From contig CAZAGT010000220.1 of the NCBI GenBank assembly GCA_964484515.1, positions 1-8,441 on the forward strand: a stretch of 8,441 nt of DNA, given 5' to 3'. The notes beneath the pieces were generated by a model, which was given only the letters and a program-made list of their open reading frames with translations, had not been told where the DNA came from and searched no databases. Below are positions 1 to 6,538 of the stretch, one piece after another. Numbering within the stretch: the stretch's first letter is position 1; every line of letters starts with the position of its first letter. The DNA comes from CAZAGT01 sp964484515. GTDB taxonomy: Bacteria; Desulfobacterota; DSM-4660; Desulfatiglandales; HGW-15. A program made the translations under genes and the position numbers.

Positions 1-109
1 ACCCTTGGCGCCTGGAATCTGCAGCATCCTCGACTTTTGCAACGTTAGGGTAAACGCTGGGCCACCAAATGTCAATCTTACTCACCAGGTGCTTTCGCGA
101 CTTGCTCAT
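1..109 (-). CDS. Possible 5' part of an unrecognised gene, cut by the window edge
   Basis: On the minus strand an open frame begins at an ATG at 109 (in-frame stop four codons upstream) and stays open to base 1, giving 36 codons that begin MSKSRKHLV and contain KIDIWWP. A GAGG lies three bases before the ATG, which is closer than ideal, and a GTG at 85 is an alternative start. It would lie downstream of hsp20 on the same strand, beyond a candidate terminator. I do not recognise the product. The stretch is too short to show coding bias, and the plus strand also has a short open frame ending in TAG at 46-48. The call rests only on an uninterrupted frame with a plausible start, so it is weak. 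Confidence 0.22.
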   Translation of the reverse strand, partial: MSKSRKHLVSKIDIWWPSVYPNVAKVEDAADSRRQG

Positions 110-200
110 CGGCCTCAATCATAAGGGTCAAGATCTCCGCCGCATCGCACCCCCTCCTTGGTCGCTACCTGACCGCGTCACTTTCGTTGAACGGCCCCCC

Positions 201-238
201 AAAAAAAAGGCGCCGCGTCGAACTGAAACGAAGCGCCC
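201..238 (-). terminator. Candidate intrinsic terminator behind the Hsp20 gene
   Basis: On the minus strand, about 40 bases after the Hsp20 stop, GGGCGC (238-233) can pair with GCGCC plus a wobble T (213-208) and is followed at once by a run of eight T (208-201). The stem is only five to six pairs and the loop is long (about 19 bases), so termination strength is uncertain. A second, T-less inverted repeat AAAGGG/CCCTTT (252-267) lies between it and the stop codon. Confidence 0.4.
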
Positions 239-278
239 GTTATGCAAGGCCAAAGGGGGAACCCTTTCGCCCGTTGTA

Positions 279-599
279 TCAATTGACCGGTACACTCACG
301 GCGTCTTCCATCGGATCTTTGAATGGGACTTCGATCTTCAAAAGTCCGTTTTCATAATGGGCCTTGGCCTGTTTTGAACTAACGGGACAACAGAAGGCCC
401 AGGTGGTCACGTATTCGATGTTATCGTCTTTCCGCGAGGCTGAAAGATTGAAGCTGTCATCATGCATCCGAAGTGAGATATCCTCCTTCTTAACACCCGG
501 AAGCGAAACCTCAAGATTCAGACTCGCATGCTCTTCATCCACATATGAACACACTTCGGCGGCCCTTTTTATCTTGGCCATGGGAAGTTCCTCTGCCAT
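279..599 (-). CDS. Small heat shock protein, Hsp20/alpha-crystallin family
   Basis: A 106-residue protein that is almost entirely an alpha-crystallin/CS-type beta-sandwich domain. Recognisable blocks are LPGVKKEDI (33-41) and the family's C-terminal signature around AHYENGLLKIEVP (80-92), followed by a short tail with V-x-V (101-105) that could act as the I-x-I/V anchor used for oligomer contacts. Members of this family are ATP-independent holdases that bind unfolding proteins in the cytoplasm. The protein is shorter than the usual 130-160 residues because the N-terminal arm is only about 18 residues. Cys17, Cys70 and Cys71 are visible. The start at 599 is supported by a strong Shine-Dalgarno sequence (AGGAGGG, 613-607) seven bases upstream; Met7 is a possible but less supported start. 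It is transcribed divergently from the mrp operon. The family is clear, the client specificity unknown. Confidence 0.9.
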   Translation of the reverse strand: MAEELPMAKIKRAAEVCSYVDEEHASLNLEVSLPGVKKEDISLRMHDDSFNLSASRKDDNIEYVTTWAFCCPVSSKQAKAHYENGLLKIEVPFKDPMEDAVSVPVN

Positions 600-673
600 G
601 ATTCATCCCTCCTTTTTTGAATCGCAAGCCATCCGTCCGGATCAACGCTCGGCTCTTTAACCTTGAGGGAATC
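600..673 (-). promoter_or_regulatory. hsp20 5' leader able to fold over its ribosome binding site
   Basis: In the minus-strand leader the Shine-Dalgarno region and following bases (GAGGGATGAATC, 611-600) can pair with GATTCCCTC (673-665): TCCCTC with GAGGGA, or GATTC with GAATC plus CCTC with GAGG. A competing local hairpin pairs GATTC (623-619) with GAATC (604-600) and leaves the Shine-Dalgarno sequence in its loop. A third stem, ATCCG/CGGAT closed by GAGCC/GGCTT, lies between. Leaders that mask the ribosome binding site are common for bacterial small heat shock genes (ROSE and fourU thermometers), but I see neither consensus clearly. The pairing is read by eye and not energy-tested. Confidence 0.35.
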
Positions 674-694
674 AGTATCCACCTTCGTTTTAAA

Positions 695-723
695 TCTGTA
701 TGCTTGCTGTATTTGTAAGTAAA
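695..723 (-). promoter_or_regulatory. Weak candidate promoter for the Hsp20 gene
   Basis: In an AT-rich island on the minus strand, TTTACT (723-718) and TACAGA (700-695) are separated by 17 bases and match the sigma-70 boxes in about four and three positions. Transcription would start near 688 and give a leader of about 90 bases that begins just before the anti-Shine-Dalgarno segment. No CIRCE element (TTAGCACTC-N9-GAGTGCTAA) and no clear sigma-32 promoter were found. Confidence 0.22.
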
Positions 724-829
724 TTAATGCCTAAATTCAGAGAATCAAGATCTGGATGGGACGGTCTTCCCGCTGCATGCGACGGAATACGGCACTCCCG
801 GGTATCCCCCCGTTTAACCATTTTTGGCT

Positions 830-857
830 TTGAATCCCTTCGTTGATAGGGTATATT
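830..857 (+). promoter_or_regulatory. Candidate sigma-70-type promoter for the mrp operon
   Basis: TTGAAT (830-835) and TATATT (852-857) are separated by 16 bases and match TTGACA in four and TATAAT in five positions. This is the best-looking promoter pair in the divergent region. It predicts a start near 864 and a leader of about 127 bases before mrpA. A short CCCT/AGGG inverted repeat lies in the spacer. Confidence 0.42.
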
Positions 858-873
858 CCTCGGACTCCCCCAG

Positions 874-950
874 GCCCTGCCAGCAGGGCAACGTAACCTC
901 CTGTACCCCTCCGCGGTTAGCGGCGTTCAGATGATGCTTGTCCGGGGCCT
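874..950 (+). promoter_or_regulatory. Structured 5' leader upstream of mrpA
   Basis: The leader contains a perfect inverted repeat GCCCTGC-CA-GCAGGGC (874-889) and a second small hairpin CCGC/GCGG (911-923). AGGCCC (872-877) could instead pair with GGGCCT (945-950), so two mutually exclusive folds are possible. I cannot assign it to a known riboswitch class by eye. The mrpA ribosome binding site (AGGA, 982-985) lies outside these stems. Confidence 0.28.
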
Positions 951-991
951 ATTTGCGCGCGGGTTGATCCGATCGAGAACTAGGAAAAGAC

Positions 992-3295
992 ATGCTCGTC
1001 GTTGTACTCTCCGGCTTTGTCCTGGCTTTGGCGGTCCCGTCACTCCATCGGCTCTTCCGTAACCGAACGGGCTGGCTCTTGGCGGCCCTCCCCTTGGGTC
1101 TGTTTACCTATCTCGCTTTCTTCATCAGACCGGTCTCTGACGGAGGCGTGTTCTTTTCCCGGTTCTCGTGGGTTCCCAGCCTGGGTATCGAAATTTCCTT
1201 CTATATGGACGGTCTCAGTCTCCTTTTCGGCTTGATTATCACCGGTATCGGCACCCTGGTCTTGATCTACGCAAACGGTTACCTCGCGGGACATCAGGGA
1301 TTCGTCCGTTTCTACGTGTGGATTTTGAGTTTCATGGCCGCCATGCTCGGAGTGGTCCTTGGGGGCAATCTCATCACCATATTCGTCTTCTGGGAGCTCA
1401 CCAGCCTGACCTCCTACCTTCTCATCGGCTCGGAACATGAACGGGAATCCGCGCGTACAGCCGCATGGCAAGCCTTGCTCGTGACCAGTTTCGGGGGACT
1501 TGCCCTCTTGGCCGGGTTCCTGATGCTCGGCAAGCTGGGCGGCACTTTTGAGCTTCCCGCGCTACTTAGCGAAGGCGAAACGATCCGAACTCAATCTCTC
1601 TACAGACCCATCTTCATTCTAATCCTCCTCGGCGCGATGACAAAATCGGCCCAGTTTCCTTTCCATTTTTGGTTGCCCAACGCCATGGCGGCTCCGACCC
1701 CTGTCAGTACCTATCTCCATTCAGCCACGATGGTGAAGGCGGGTGTTTACCTCCTGGCCCGGTTGAGCCCGGTCCTCGGTGGCACCCCGCTCTGGAAGGC
1801 GAGTACTCTGGTCATCGGAGCGACCACGATGTTGATCGGCGCTTATCTCTCCGTCAGGAAAACAGACATGAAGGCCATCCTGGCGTATTCGACCGTGGCC
1901 ATCCTGGGCGTGTTGGTATTCCTGCTGGGCCTTGGTACCCGCGCGGCCACGGAGGCCCTGGTCACCTATCTGATCATCCACTGTCTATACAAGGCAGCCC
2001 TCTTTCTGGTTGTCGGCATTCTCGATCATGGTACCGGCACCCGAGACGTGACGCAACTGGGCGGTTTGAGCCACCTCATGCCGATTACGGCCGGCGCGGC
2101 TATACTTGCGGCCCTTTCCATGGCCGGTCTCCCACCCTTGTACGGGTTCGTGGGTAAAGAGCTCCTGTACGGCGCGACGCTGGGTGCGCCGGTCGCGCCG
2201 TGGCTCCTCACGGCCGTTGTCCTGCTCACGAACGTGTTTATGGTGGTAGCAGCGGGCCTCGTTAGTATCATCCCCTTTATTGGGACTTTGAAACAAACCC
2301 CTAAAACTCCCTATGAAGCACCTTTCAGCTTTTGGCTGGGCCCCGTCCTACTGGCAGGGATCAGCATCGTCATAGGGGTCTTACCGGGACCCGTTGCCGG
2401 CTCAATCGTTTCACCCGCCGTGGCCGCCGTCATGGCTGCCCCGGCGACTGCAGAGCTGAGCCTGTTGCACGGCCTCAATCTGCAGCTCTTACTCAGCGCA
2501 ATCACCTTCGCCTGTGGAGCTGCAGCCTATTACCGTCGCGATCTCCTTCTTGAAGTGAGCCGTCGCCTCGACTTCATCGCCCGCTTCGGCCCGGCCAGGA
2601 TGTACACGGTCGCCTTGAACGGCATGATTGGGCTGGCGCGCCTTCAGACACGGATCCTCCAGAGCGGCCATCTTCACTATTACTTACTCATCACCGTTCT
2701 CACCACGATCGTTCTGGTCGGCCTATCCTTCTTTCAGGCCCGCGGCTGGGTCGGCCCCCCTGGATGGTCGGAGATCCGATTTCACGAGTGGATCGTAGCG
2801 TTGGTCCTCCTCGTTGCCGTTTGGATCGCGGTGCGAGCACGGTCGCGGCTGACCGCCATGGTCGCTCTCGGCGTCATCGGATACAGCGTGGTGCTGGTGT
2901 ACATCATGTTCGGTGCGCCGGACCTGGCCATGACCCAGTTTTCCATCGATACCCTGACGGTCATCCTGCTTGTGCTCGTCTTGTACCGCTTACCCCGCTA
3001 TCGCAACTACTCGACCGCCACCGAGCGTTTTCGCGACGCAGTCCCGGCCGTCGCCGCAGGCGCGTTGGTGACGCTACTCGTCATGGTGGCCACGGCCACG
3101 CCGACGTCTTCCCGTATATCTTCCTTTTTCGCAGAAAACAGCTATCTGTTGGCAAAGGGCCGTAACATTGTCAACGTCATTCTTGTGGACTTTCGGGCTT
3201 TTGATACCATGGGTGAAATCACGGTACTCGCTGTAGCGGGAATAGGTGTTTACGCGCTGTTGCGATTACGAGTTAACTCAGAGGAGGCGCCATGA
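992..3295 (+). CDS. mrpA: Mrp cation/proton antiporter subunit A, with C-terminal MbhD/MbhE-like part
   Basis: A 767-residue polytopic inner membrane protein, the largest subunit of the Mrp (Mnh/Sha) monovalent cation/proton antiporter and homologous to NuoL of complex I. Residues about 60-110 match the proton_antipo_N segment and 125-400 the proton-translocating core. Expected charged residues are present: Glu135 (FWELTS), Lys218 (TKSAQFPFHFWLP), His243 and Lys249 (LHSATMVKAG), His330/Lys334 and Lys389 (GKE). Residues about 600-670 form a DUF4040/MbhD-like segment (GAPDLAMTQF) and 685-760 an MbhE-like tail (DTMGEITVL), so this is a full-length MrpA of normal size. Asp653 sits where I recall Glu in most relatives. 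The start is set by TAGGAAAAG (981-989) just before the ATG. The stop overlaps mrpB by four bases. It is the first gene of the operon. Confidence 0.95.
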   Translation: MLVVVLSGFVLALAVPSLHRLFRNRTGWLLAALPLGLFTYLAFFIRPVSDGGVFFSRFSWVPSLGIEISFYMDGLSLLFGLIITGIGTLVLIYANGYLAGHQGFVRFYVWILSFMAAMLGVVLGGNLITIFVFWELTSLTSYLLIGSEHERESARTAAWQALLVTSFGGLALLAGFLMLGKLGGTFELPALLSEGETIRTQSLYRPIFILILLGAMTKSAQFPFHFWLPNAMAAPTPVSTYLHSATMVKAGVYLLARLSPVLGGTPLWKASTLVIGATTMLIGAYLSVRKTDMKAILAYSTVAILGVLVFLLGLGTRAATEALVTYLIIHCLYKAALFLVVGILDHGTGTRDVTQLGGLSHLMPITAGAAILAALSMAGLPPLYGFVGKELLYGATLGAPVAPWLLTAVVLLTNVFMVVAAGLVSIIPFIGTLKQTPKTPYEAPFSFWLGPVLLAGISIVIGVLPGPVAGSIVSPAVAAVMAAPATAELSLLHGLNLQLLLSAITFACGAAAYYRRDLLLEVSRRLDFIARFGPARMYTVALNGMIGLARLQTRILQSGHLHYYLLITVLTTIVLVGLSFFQARGWVGPPGWSEIRFHEWIVALVLLVAVWIAVRARSRLTAMVALGVIGYSVVLVYIMFGAPDLAMTQFSIDTLTVILLVLVLYRLPRYRNYSTATERFRDAVPAVAAGALVTLLVMVATATPTSSRISSFFAENSYLLAKGRNIVNVILVDFRAFDTMGEITVLAVAGIGVYALLRLRVNSEEAP

Positions 3296-3699
3296 CCTCT
3301 TTGATCTTGTCTACGGCGATCAACTACTTGCTTCCGCTTCTACTACTTCTCTCTGTTTTTCTGCTCCTGCACGGGCACAATCTCCCGGGCGGCGGTTTTG
3401 TGGGAGGGCTTGTGGCGGCGACGGCCTTTTCGCTCGATGCGCTCGCCCATGGTGTGAAGCGGACCCGCGCCCTGCTGGTTGTCAATCCGAGACTCTTTAT
3501 CGGCCTCGGGCTCCTGGCGGCGCTGGCCAGTGGCTGCCTCGCATTTCTTTCCGAACTGCCCTTCTTGACCGGTCTCTGGGGTGACCTCAAGATCCCGATC
3601 GTCGGCGAAGTCGGAACACCGGTATTGTTCGACACGGGGGTTTACTTCGTCGTGCTGGGAGTCGCCTTGACGATCATTCTCAATTTGGCGGAGGACTAG
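3292..3699 (+). CDS. mrpB: Mrp cation/proton antiporter subunit B
   Basis: A 135-residue membrane protein of the MnhB/MrpB family with about four hydrophobic segments. The signature HGHNLPGGGFVGGL (27-40) lies after the first helix, and FDTGVYFVVLG (113-123) marks the last helix; both are typical of MrpB. MrpB is an integral part of the antiporter, but it is not one of the NuoL/N-like pumping subunits. Translation starts inside the mrpA stop (ATGA, 3292-3295), which suggests coupling. An AGGAGG (3282-3287) four bases before the ATG supports this start. Length is normal for the family and nothing appears broken. Confidence 0.95.
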   Translation: MTSLILSTAINYLLPLLLLLSVFLLLHGHNLPGGGFVGGLVAATAFSLDALAHGVKRTRALLVVNPRLFIGLGLLAALASGCLAFLSELPFLTGLWGDLKIPIVGEVGTPVLFDTGVYFVVLGVALTIILNLAED

Positions 3700-3700
3700 G

Positions 3701-4048
3701 ATGGAAACGCTGATGTCCCTTGTGGTCGGCAGCCTTTATGCGGCAGGGTTGTACCTGATGATGCGTCGCAGTTTCGTGAAAATGATCATCGGTTTGTCGC
3801 TGCTGGGGCATGGCTCCAATCTGCTCATCTTCACGATCGGCCATCTGACACGCGGCGCCCCGCCCCTTGTGGGCGGTGAAGCAAGTCAGCCGGCCCTGCC
3901 TATCGCCGACCCGCTCCCACAGGCCTTGATCCTGACCGCGATCGTAATCGGCTTTGGAGTCTTGGCCTTTGCTGTCGTCCTGATCAGGAGTGCGTATCAC
4001 GTCGTCGGAACCGACGATCTCGACGAATTGCAGTCCACGGATATCTGA
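3701..4048 (+). CDS. mrpC: Mrp cation/proton antiporter subunit C (NuoK-like)
   Basis: A 115-residue protein with three predicted membrane helices, homologous to NuoK of complex I and of normal MrpC length. Family landmarks are IIGLSLLGHGSNLLIF (29-44), DPLPQALILTAIVIGFG (70-86) and the acidic tail TDDLDEL (104-110), which is characteristic of Mrp C subunits as opposed to NuoK. The start codon is one base after the mrpB stop, and its ribosome binding site GGAGGA (3690-3695) lies within the end of mrpB. MrpC works in the membrane beside MrpA and MrpD in the cation/proton exchange complex. Confidence 0.95.
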   Translation: METLMSLVVGSLYAAGLYLMMRRSFVKMIIGLSLLGHGSNLLIFTIGHLTRGAPPLVGGEASQPALPIADPLPQALILTAIVIGFGVLAFAVVLIRSAYHVVGTDDLDELQSTDI

Positions 4049-4055
4049 GTAGCGC

Positions 4056-5570
4056 ATGAATTTGCTCCTCACAGCCCCAATTCTAATTCCCTTCTTGACA
4101 GCCATCCTGCTGTTGTTCGTGTGGAAACGGCCTTCGATACAGCGGGTTCTGAACGTCATTGGGGCAACCGTTTTGTTGGGCTCCGGCATCAGCCTCTTAA
4201 CCGGGATCTGGACGACCGGCATCCAGGCCACTCAGATCGGTGACTGGCCCAGTCCATTCGGAATCACACTGGCAGCGGACCTCTTCAGCGCCATTATGGT
4301 ACTTATGGCGGGACTGGTGGGCTTCTCGGTTGCGATCTACTCCCTCGGAGCCACGGATTCTCAAAGGGAGTCCTTTGGGTATTACCCACTCCTGCATCTT
4401 TTGCTCATGGGGGTCAACGGCTCTTTCCTTACTGGCGACATCTTCAACCTGTACGTCTGGTTCGAGGTGATGCTCATCTCCTCTTTCGTCTTGCTCGAAC
4501 TCGGCGGAGAGAAGGCGCAGATTGAAGGCGCCGTCAAATATGTCGCCCTCAACCTCGTCTCATCGGCCCTATTCCTGACCGCGGTTGGGATTCTTTACGG
4601 CGCCTTGGGCACATTGAACATGGCCGACCTGGCACGCCGGATACAGGCCCTTGATTCTCCAGGTTTTATGACCACCGTGGCGATTCTGTTTTTCCTGGCC
4701 TTCGGCATCAAGGCCGCGGTCTTCCCCTTGTATTTTTGGCTGCCGGCCTCCTATCATACATGTCCGCTACCGGTCTCGGCGATCTTTGCGGGGTTGCTTA
4801 CGAAGGTGGGTGTTTATGCGCTCATCCGAGTCTTTACCCTCGTGTTTGTTCATGACCCCATGATAACGCATAAGCTTATTCTGGCAACGGCGGCTCTGAC
4901 CATGCTGTCAGGGGTTCTAGGTGCCGTGGCCCAAAATGAGTTTCGACGCATCCTTTCTTTTCATATCATCAGCCAGATCGGCTACATGATCATGGGACTC
5001 GGCCTTTACACAGCGCTCGGCTTGGCAGGTTCGATTTTCTATATTGTCCATCACATTATCGTGAAGACGAACCTCTTTCTCATCAGTGGATGTGTGCACC
5101 GTATACAAGGTTCCTATGATCTGAAGAAACTGGGGGGACTGTACCGCTCCAAGCCCTGGCTGGGGCTTCTATTCTTAATCCCGGCCCTTTCACTGGCGGG
5201 CCTGCCGCCGTTATCGGGCTTCTGGGGCAAGCTGCTTCTGCTTCAATCCGGAATTGATAATCAGGACTATCTCGTTGTCGCCGTCGCTCTCCTCGTGAGT
5301 TTACTGACCCTTTACTCCATGACCAAGATCTGGAATGAAGTATTCTGGAAGAACAGGCCCCCGGGGGAAGACTACAAGAGCTCACCGGCCGATTCAGCGG
5401 CGAATCGTGCATCCTGGGTGGCGCTGCTCCTCCCTGTCATTCTCCTGGCACTCCTCACCCTGGCCATCGGACTGGGTGCCGAATCTTTGTCTTCGCTGGC
5501 TTCAAGTGCGGCTGAACAATTGATGGACCCGACGGAATACATACATCGAGTCCTTGGAGAAACGCGATGA
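4056..5570 (+). CDS. mrpD: Mrp cation/proton antiporter subunit D (NuoN/NuoM-like)
   Basis: A 504-residue polytopic membrane protein, the second large antiporter-like subunit of Mrp. Key charged residues sit in the expected helices: Glu137 (YVWFEVML), Lys219 (AFGIKAAVFPLYFWLP), Lys250 (LLTKVGVYAL), His332/His333 with Lys337, and Lys392 (GFWGKLLL). Glu137 and Lys219 fall at the residue numbers I remember for the studied Bacillus MrpD residues, which also supports the start. The gene begins seven bases after mrpC with only a weak ribosome binding site (TGAGTAG overlapping the mrpC stop), so translation may depend on coupling. Its stop overlaps the next gene by four bases. In canonical operons mrpE follows here; instead a prenyltransferase gene does. 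Confidence 0.95.
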   Translation: MNLLLTAPILIPFLTAILLLFVWKRPSIQRVLNVIGATVLLGSGISLLTGIWTTGIQATQIGDWPSPFGITLAADLFSAIMVLMAGLVGFSVAIYSLGATDSQRESFGYYPLLHLLLMGVNGSFLTGDIFNLYVWFEVMLISSFVLLELGGEKAQIEGAVKYVALNLVSSALFLTAVGILYGALGTLNMADLARRIQALDSPGFMTTVAILFFLAFGIKAAVFPLYFWLPASYHTCPLPVSAIFAGLLTKVGVYALIRVFTLVFVHDPMITHKLILATAALTMLSGVLGAVAQNEFRRILSFHIISQIGYMIMGLGLYTALGLAGSIFYIVHHIIVKTNLFLISGCVHRIQGSYDLKKLGGLYRSKPWLGLLFLIPALSLAGLPPLSGFWGKLLLLQSGIDNQDYLVVAVALLVSLLTLYSMTKIWNEVFWKNRPPGEDYKSSPADSAANRASWVALLLPVILLALLTLAIGLGAESLSSLASSAAEQLMDPTEYIHRVLGETR

Positions 5571-6520
5571 TCATGGTCCCTGCGCCGGCCCCCCTCGAAC
5601 CCACTGCCAAGACACAGGTGAAGCTCCTGCTGGCACTTTCGCGAACGCCACACGGTCTGCTGGATATGGCCACCCCACCCCTCTGTGCCCTGCTCTGGCT
5701 GGGGCGCTTTCCGGAGCCGATGGTGATCCTCTTGGGCCTGCTGACGAGCTTTGCCGGATATACATCGGTTTACGCGCTCAACGATCTCATCGATTATCGT
5801 TCCGACAAAGAAAAAATCAGACGAGGCGGGCTACTGGACTCATCTCATGACCTTGACGCCGTGATCGTACGCCATCCTCTGGCGCAGGACCTGATCACTA
5901 TCAAGAACGCCGTCCTATGGACGGTGGCCTGGGCCCTCGTGGCCCTCGTCGGCGCCTATCTCCTGAACCCGGTCTGCGTCCTTATCTTCTTAGGCGGTTG
6001 TGCCCTGGAGGCCGTTTACTGTCTCCTCCTGAGGGTCAGTCACCTTCGAACGTTCATTAGTGGGGCCGTAAAGACGTCCGGCGGACTTGCTGCGGTATTC
6101 GCCGTGGACCCAAATCCCTCCCTCGGCTTCCTGGTGGTCATGTTCGGGTGGCTGTTCTGTTGGGAAATCGGCGGTCAAAATATCCCCAACGATTGGATCG
6201 ATACGGAGGAGGACCGGCATCTTCAGGCCGAAACCGTTCCGGTCCGTCTAGGGCTTGACAAGGCCTGCGCCTCGATCTTCATCGCGCTCGTCATGGCGGT
6301 TATCCTGAACCTTGCGCTCTTTGAGCTGGCGCCGGCTGAATTCGGCTTGCCCACCGTGATCGCCGGCGGGCTCACCGGTCTTTGCCTTCTCCTTTGGCCT
6401 GCTTATCATCTCCACAGGCAAAAGACTCGTTCAAGCGCGCTGACACTGTTTCGCAGGGCAAGTTTCTATCCTCTGACCCTGCTGGCGATTGTCACTTTTA
6501 CGATCTTGTTTCGGCTCTGA
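5567..6520 (+). CDS. UbiA-family membrane prenyltransferase, substrate unknown
   Basis: A 317-residue integral membrane protein with the two aspartate-rich motifs of UbiA enzymes: N72-D73-x-x-D76-x-x-x-D80 and N208-D209-x-x-D212-x-x-x-D216, followed by TVPVRLG (223-229). In this family these motifs bind Mg-diphosphate of an isoprenoid donor, which is transferred to an aromatic or lipid acceptor (quinone precursors, heme, chlorophyll or glycerol lipids). Unlike typical UbiA/MenA, the first motif is followed by a longer loop (81-101), and the usual RP-x-x-x-G is replaced by RHPLAQD (102-108). The specific substrate cannot be assigned. The start overlaps the mrpD stop (ATGA), with GGAGA (5556-5560) six bases upstream; an ATG two codons later is an alternative. 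The overlap puts it in the mrp operon. Confidence 0.88.
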   Translation: MIMVPAPAPLEPTAKTQVKLLLALSRTPHGLLDMATPPLCALLWLGRFPEPMVILLGLLTSFAGYTSVYALNDLIDYRSDKEKIRRGGLLDSSHDLDAVIVRHPLAQDLITIKNAVLWTVAWALVALVGAYLLNPVCVLIFLGGCALEAVYCLLLRVSHLRTFISGAVKTSGGLAAVFAVDPNPSLGFLVVMFGWLFCWEIGGQNIPNDWIDTEEDRHLQAETVPVRLGLDKACASIFIALVMAVILNLALFELAPAEFGLPTVIAGGLTGLCLLLWPAYHLHRQKTRSSALTLFRRASFYPLTLLAIVTFTILFRL

Positions 6521-6538
6521 AAGAGGAGGTTCTCACGG

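Noticed and set aside
69..377. Plus-strand open frame of 102 codons overlapping the 3' part of hsp20
   Set aside because: Its sequence is rich in Arg/Pro with no domain signature, its start lacks a good ribosome binding site, and it runs antisense into a clear Hsp20 gene.
931..1062. Small upstream open frame starting ATGATG and overlapping the mrpA start
   Set aside because: It has no ribosome binding site and its translation is Arg-rich with no sign of selection; the mrpA start is well supported in another frame.
1040..1471. Antisense open frame of 143 codons within mrpA
   Set aside because: It is a shadow of a GC-biased gene; the peptide is hydrophilic and low in complexity, and MrpA is certain on the other strand.
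3680..4231. Antisense open frame of 183 codons spanning mrpB-mrpC-mrpD
   Set aside because: It runs across three certain genes on the opposite strand and shows no recognisable domain.
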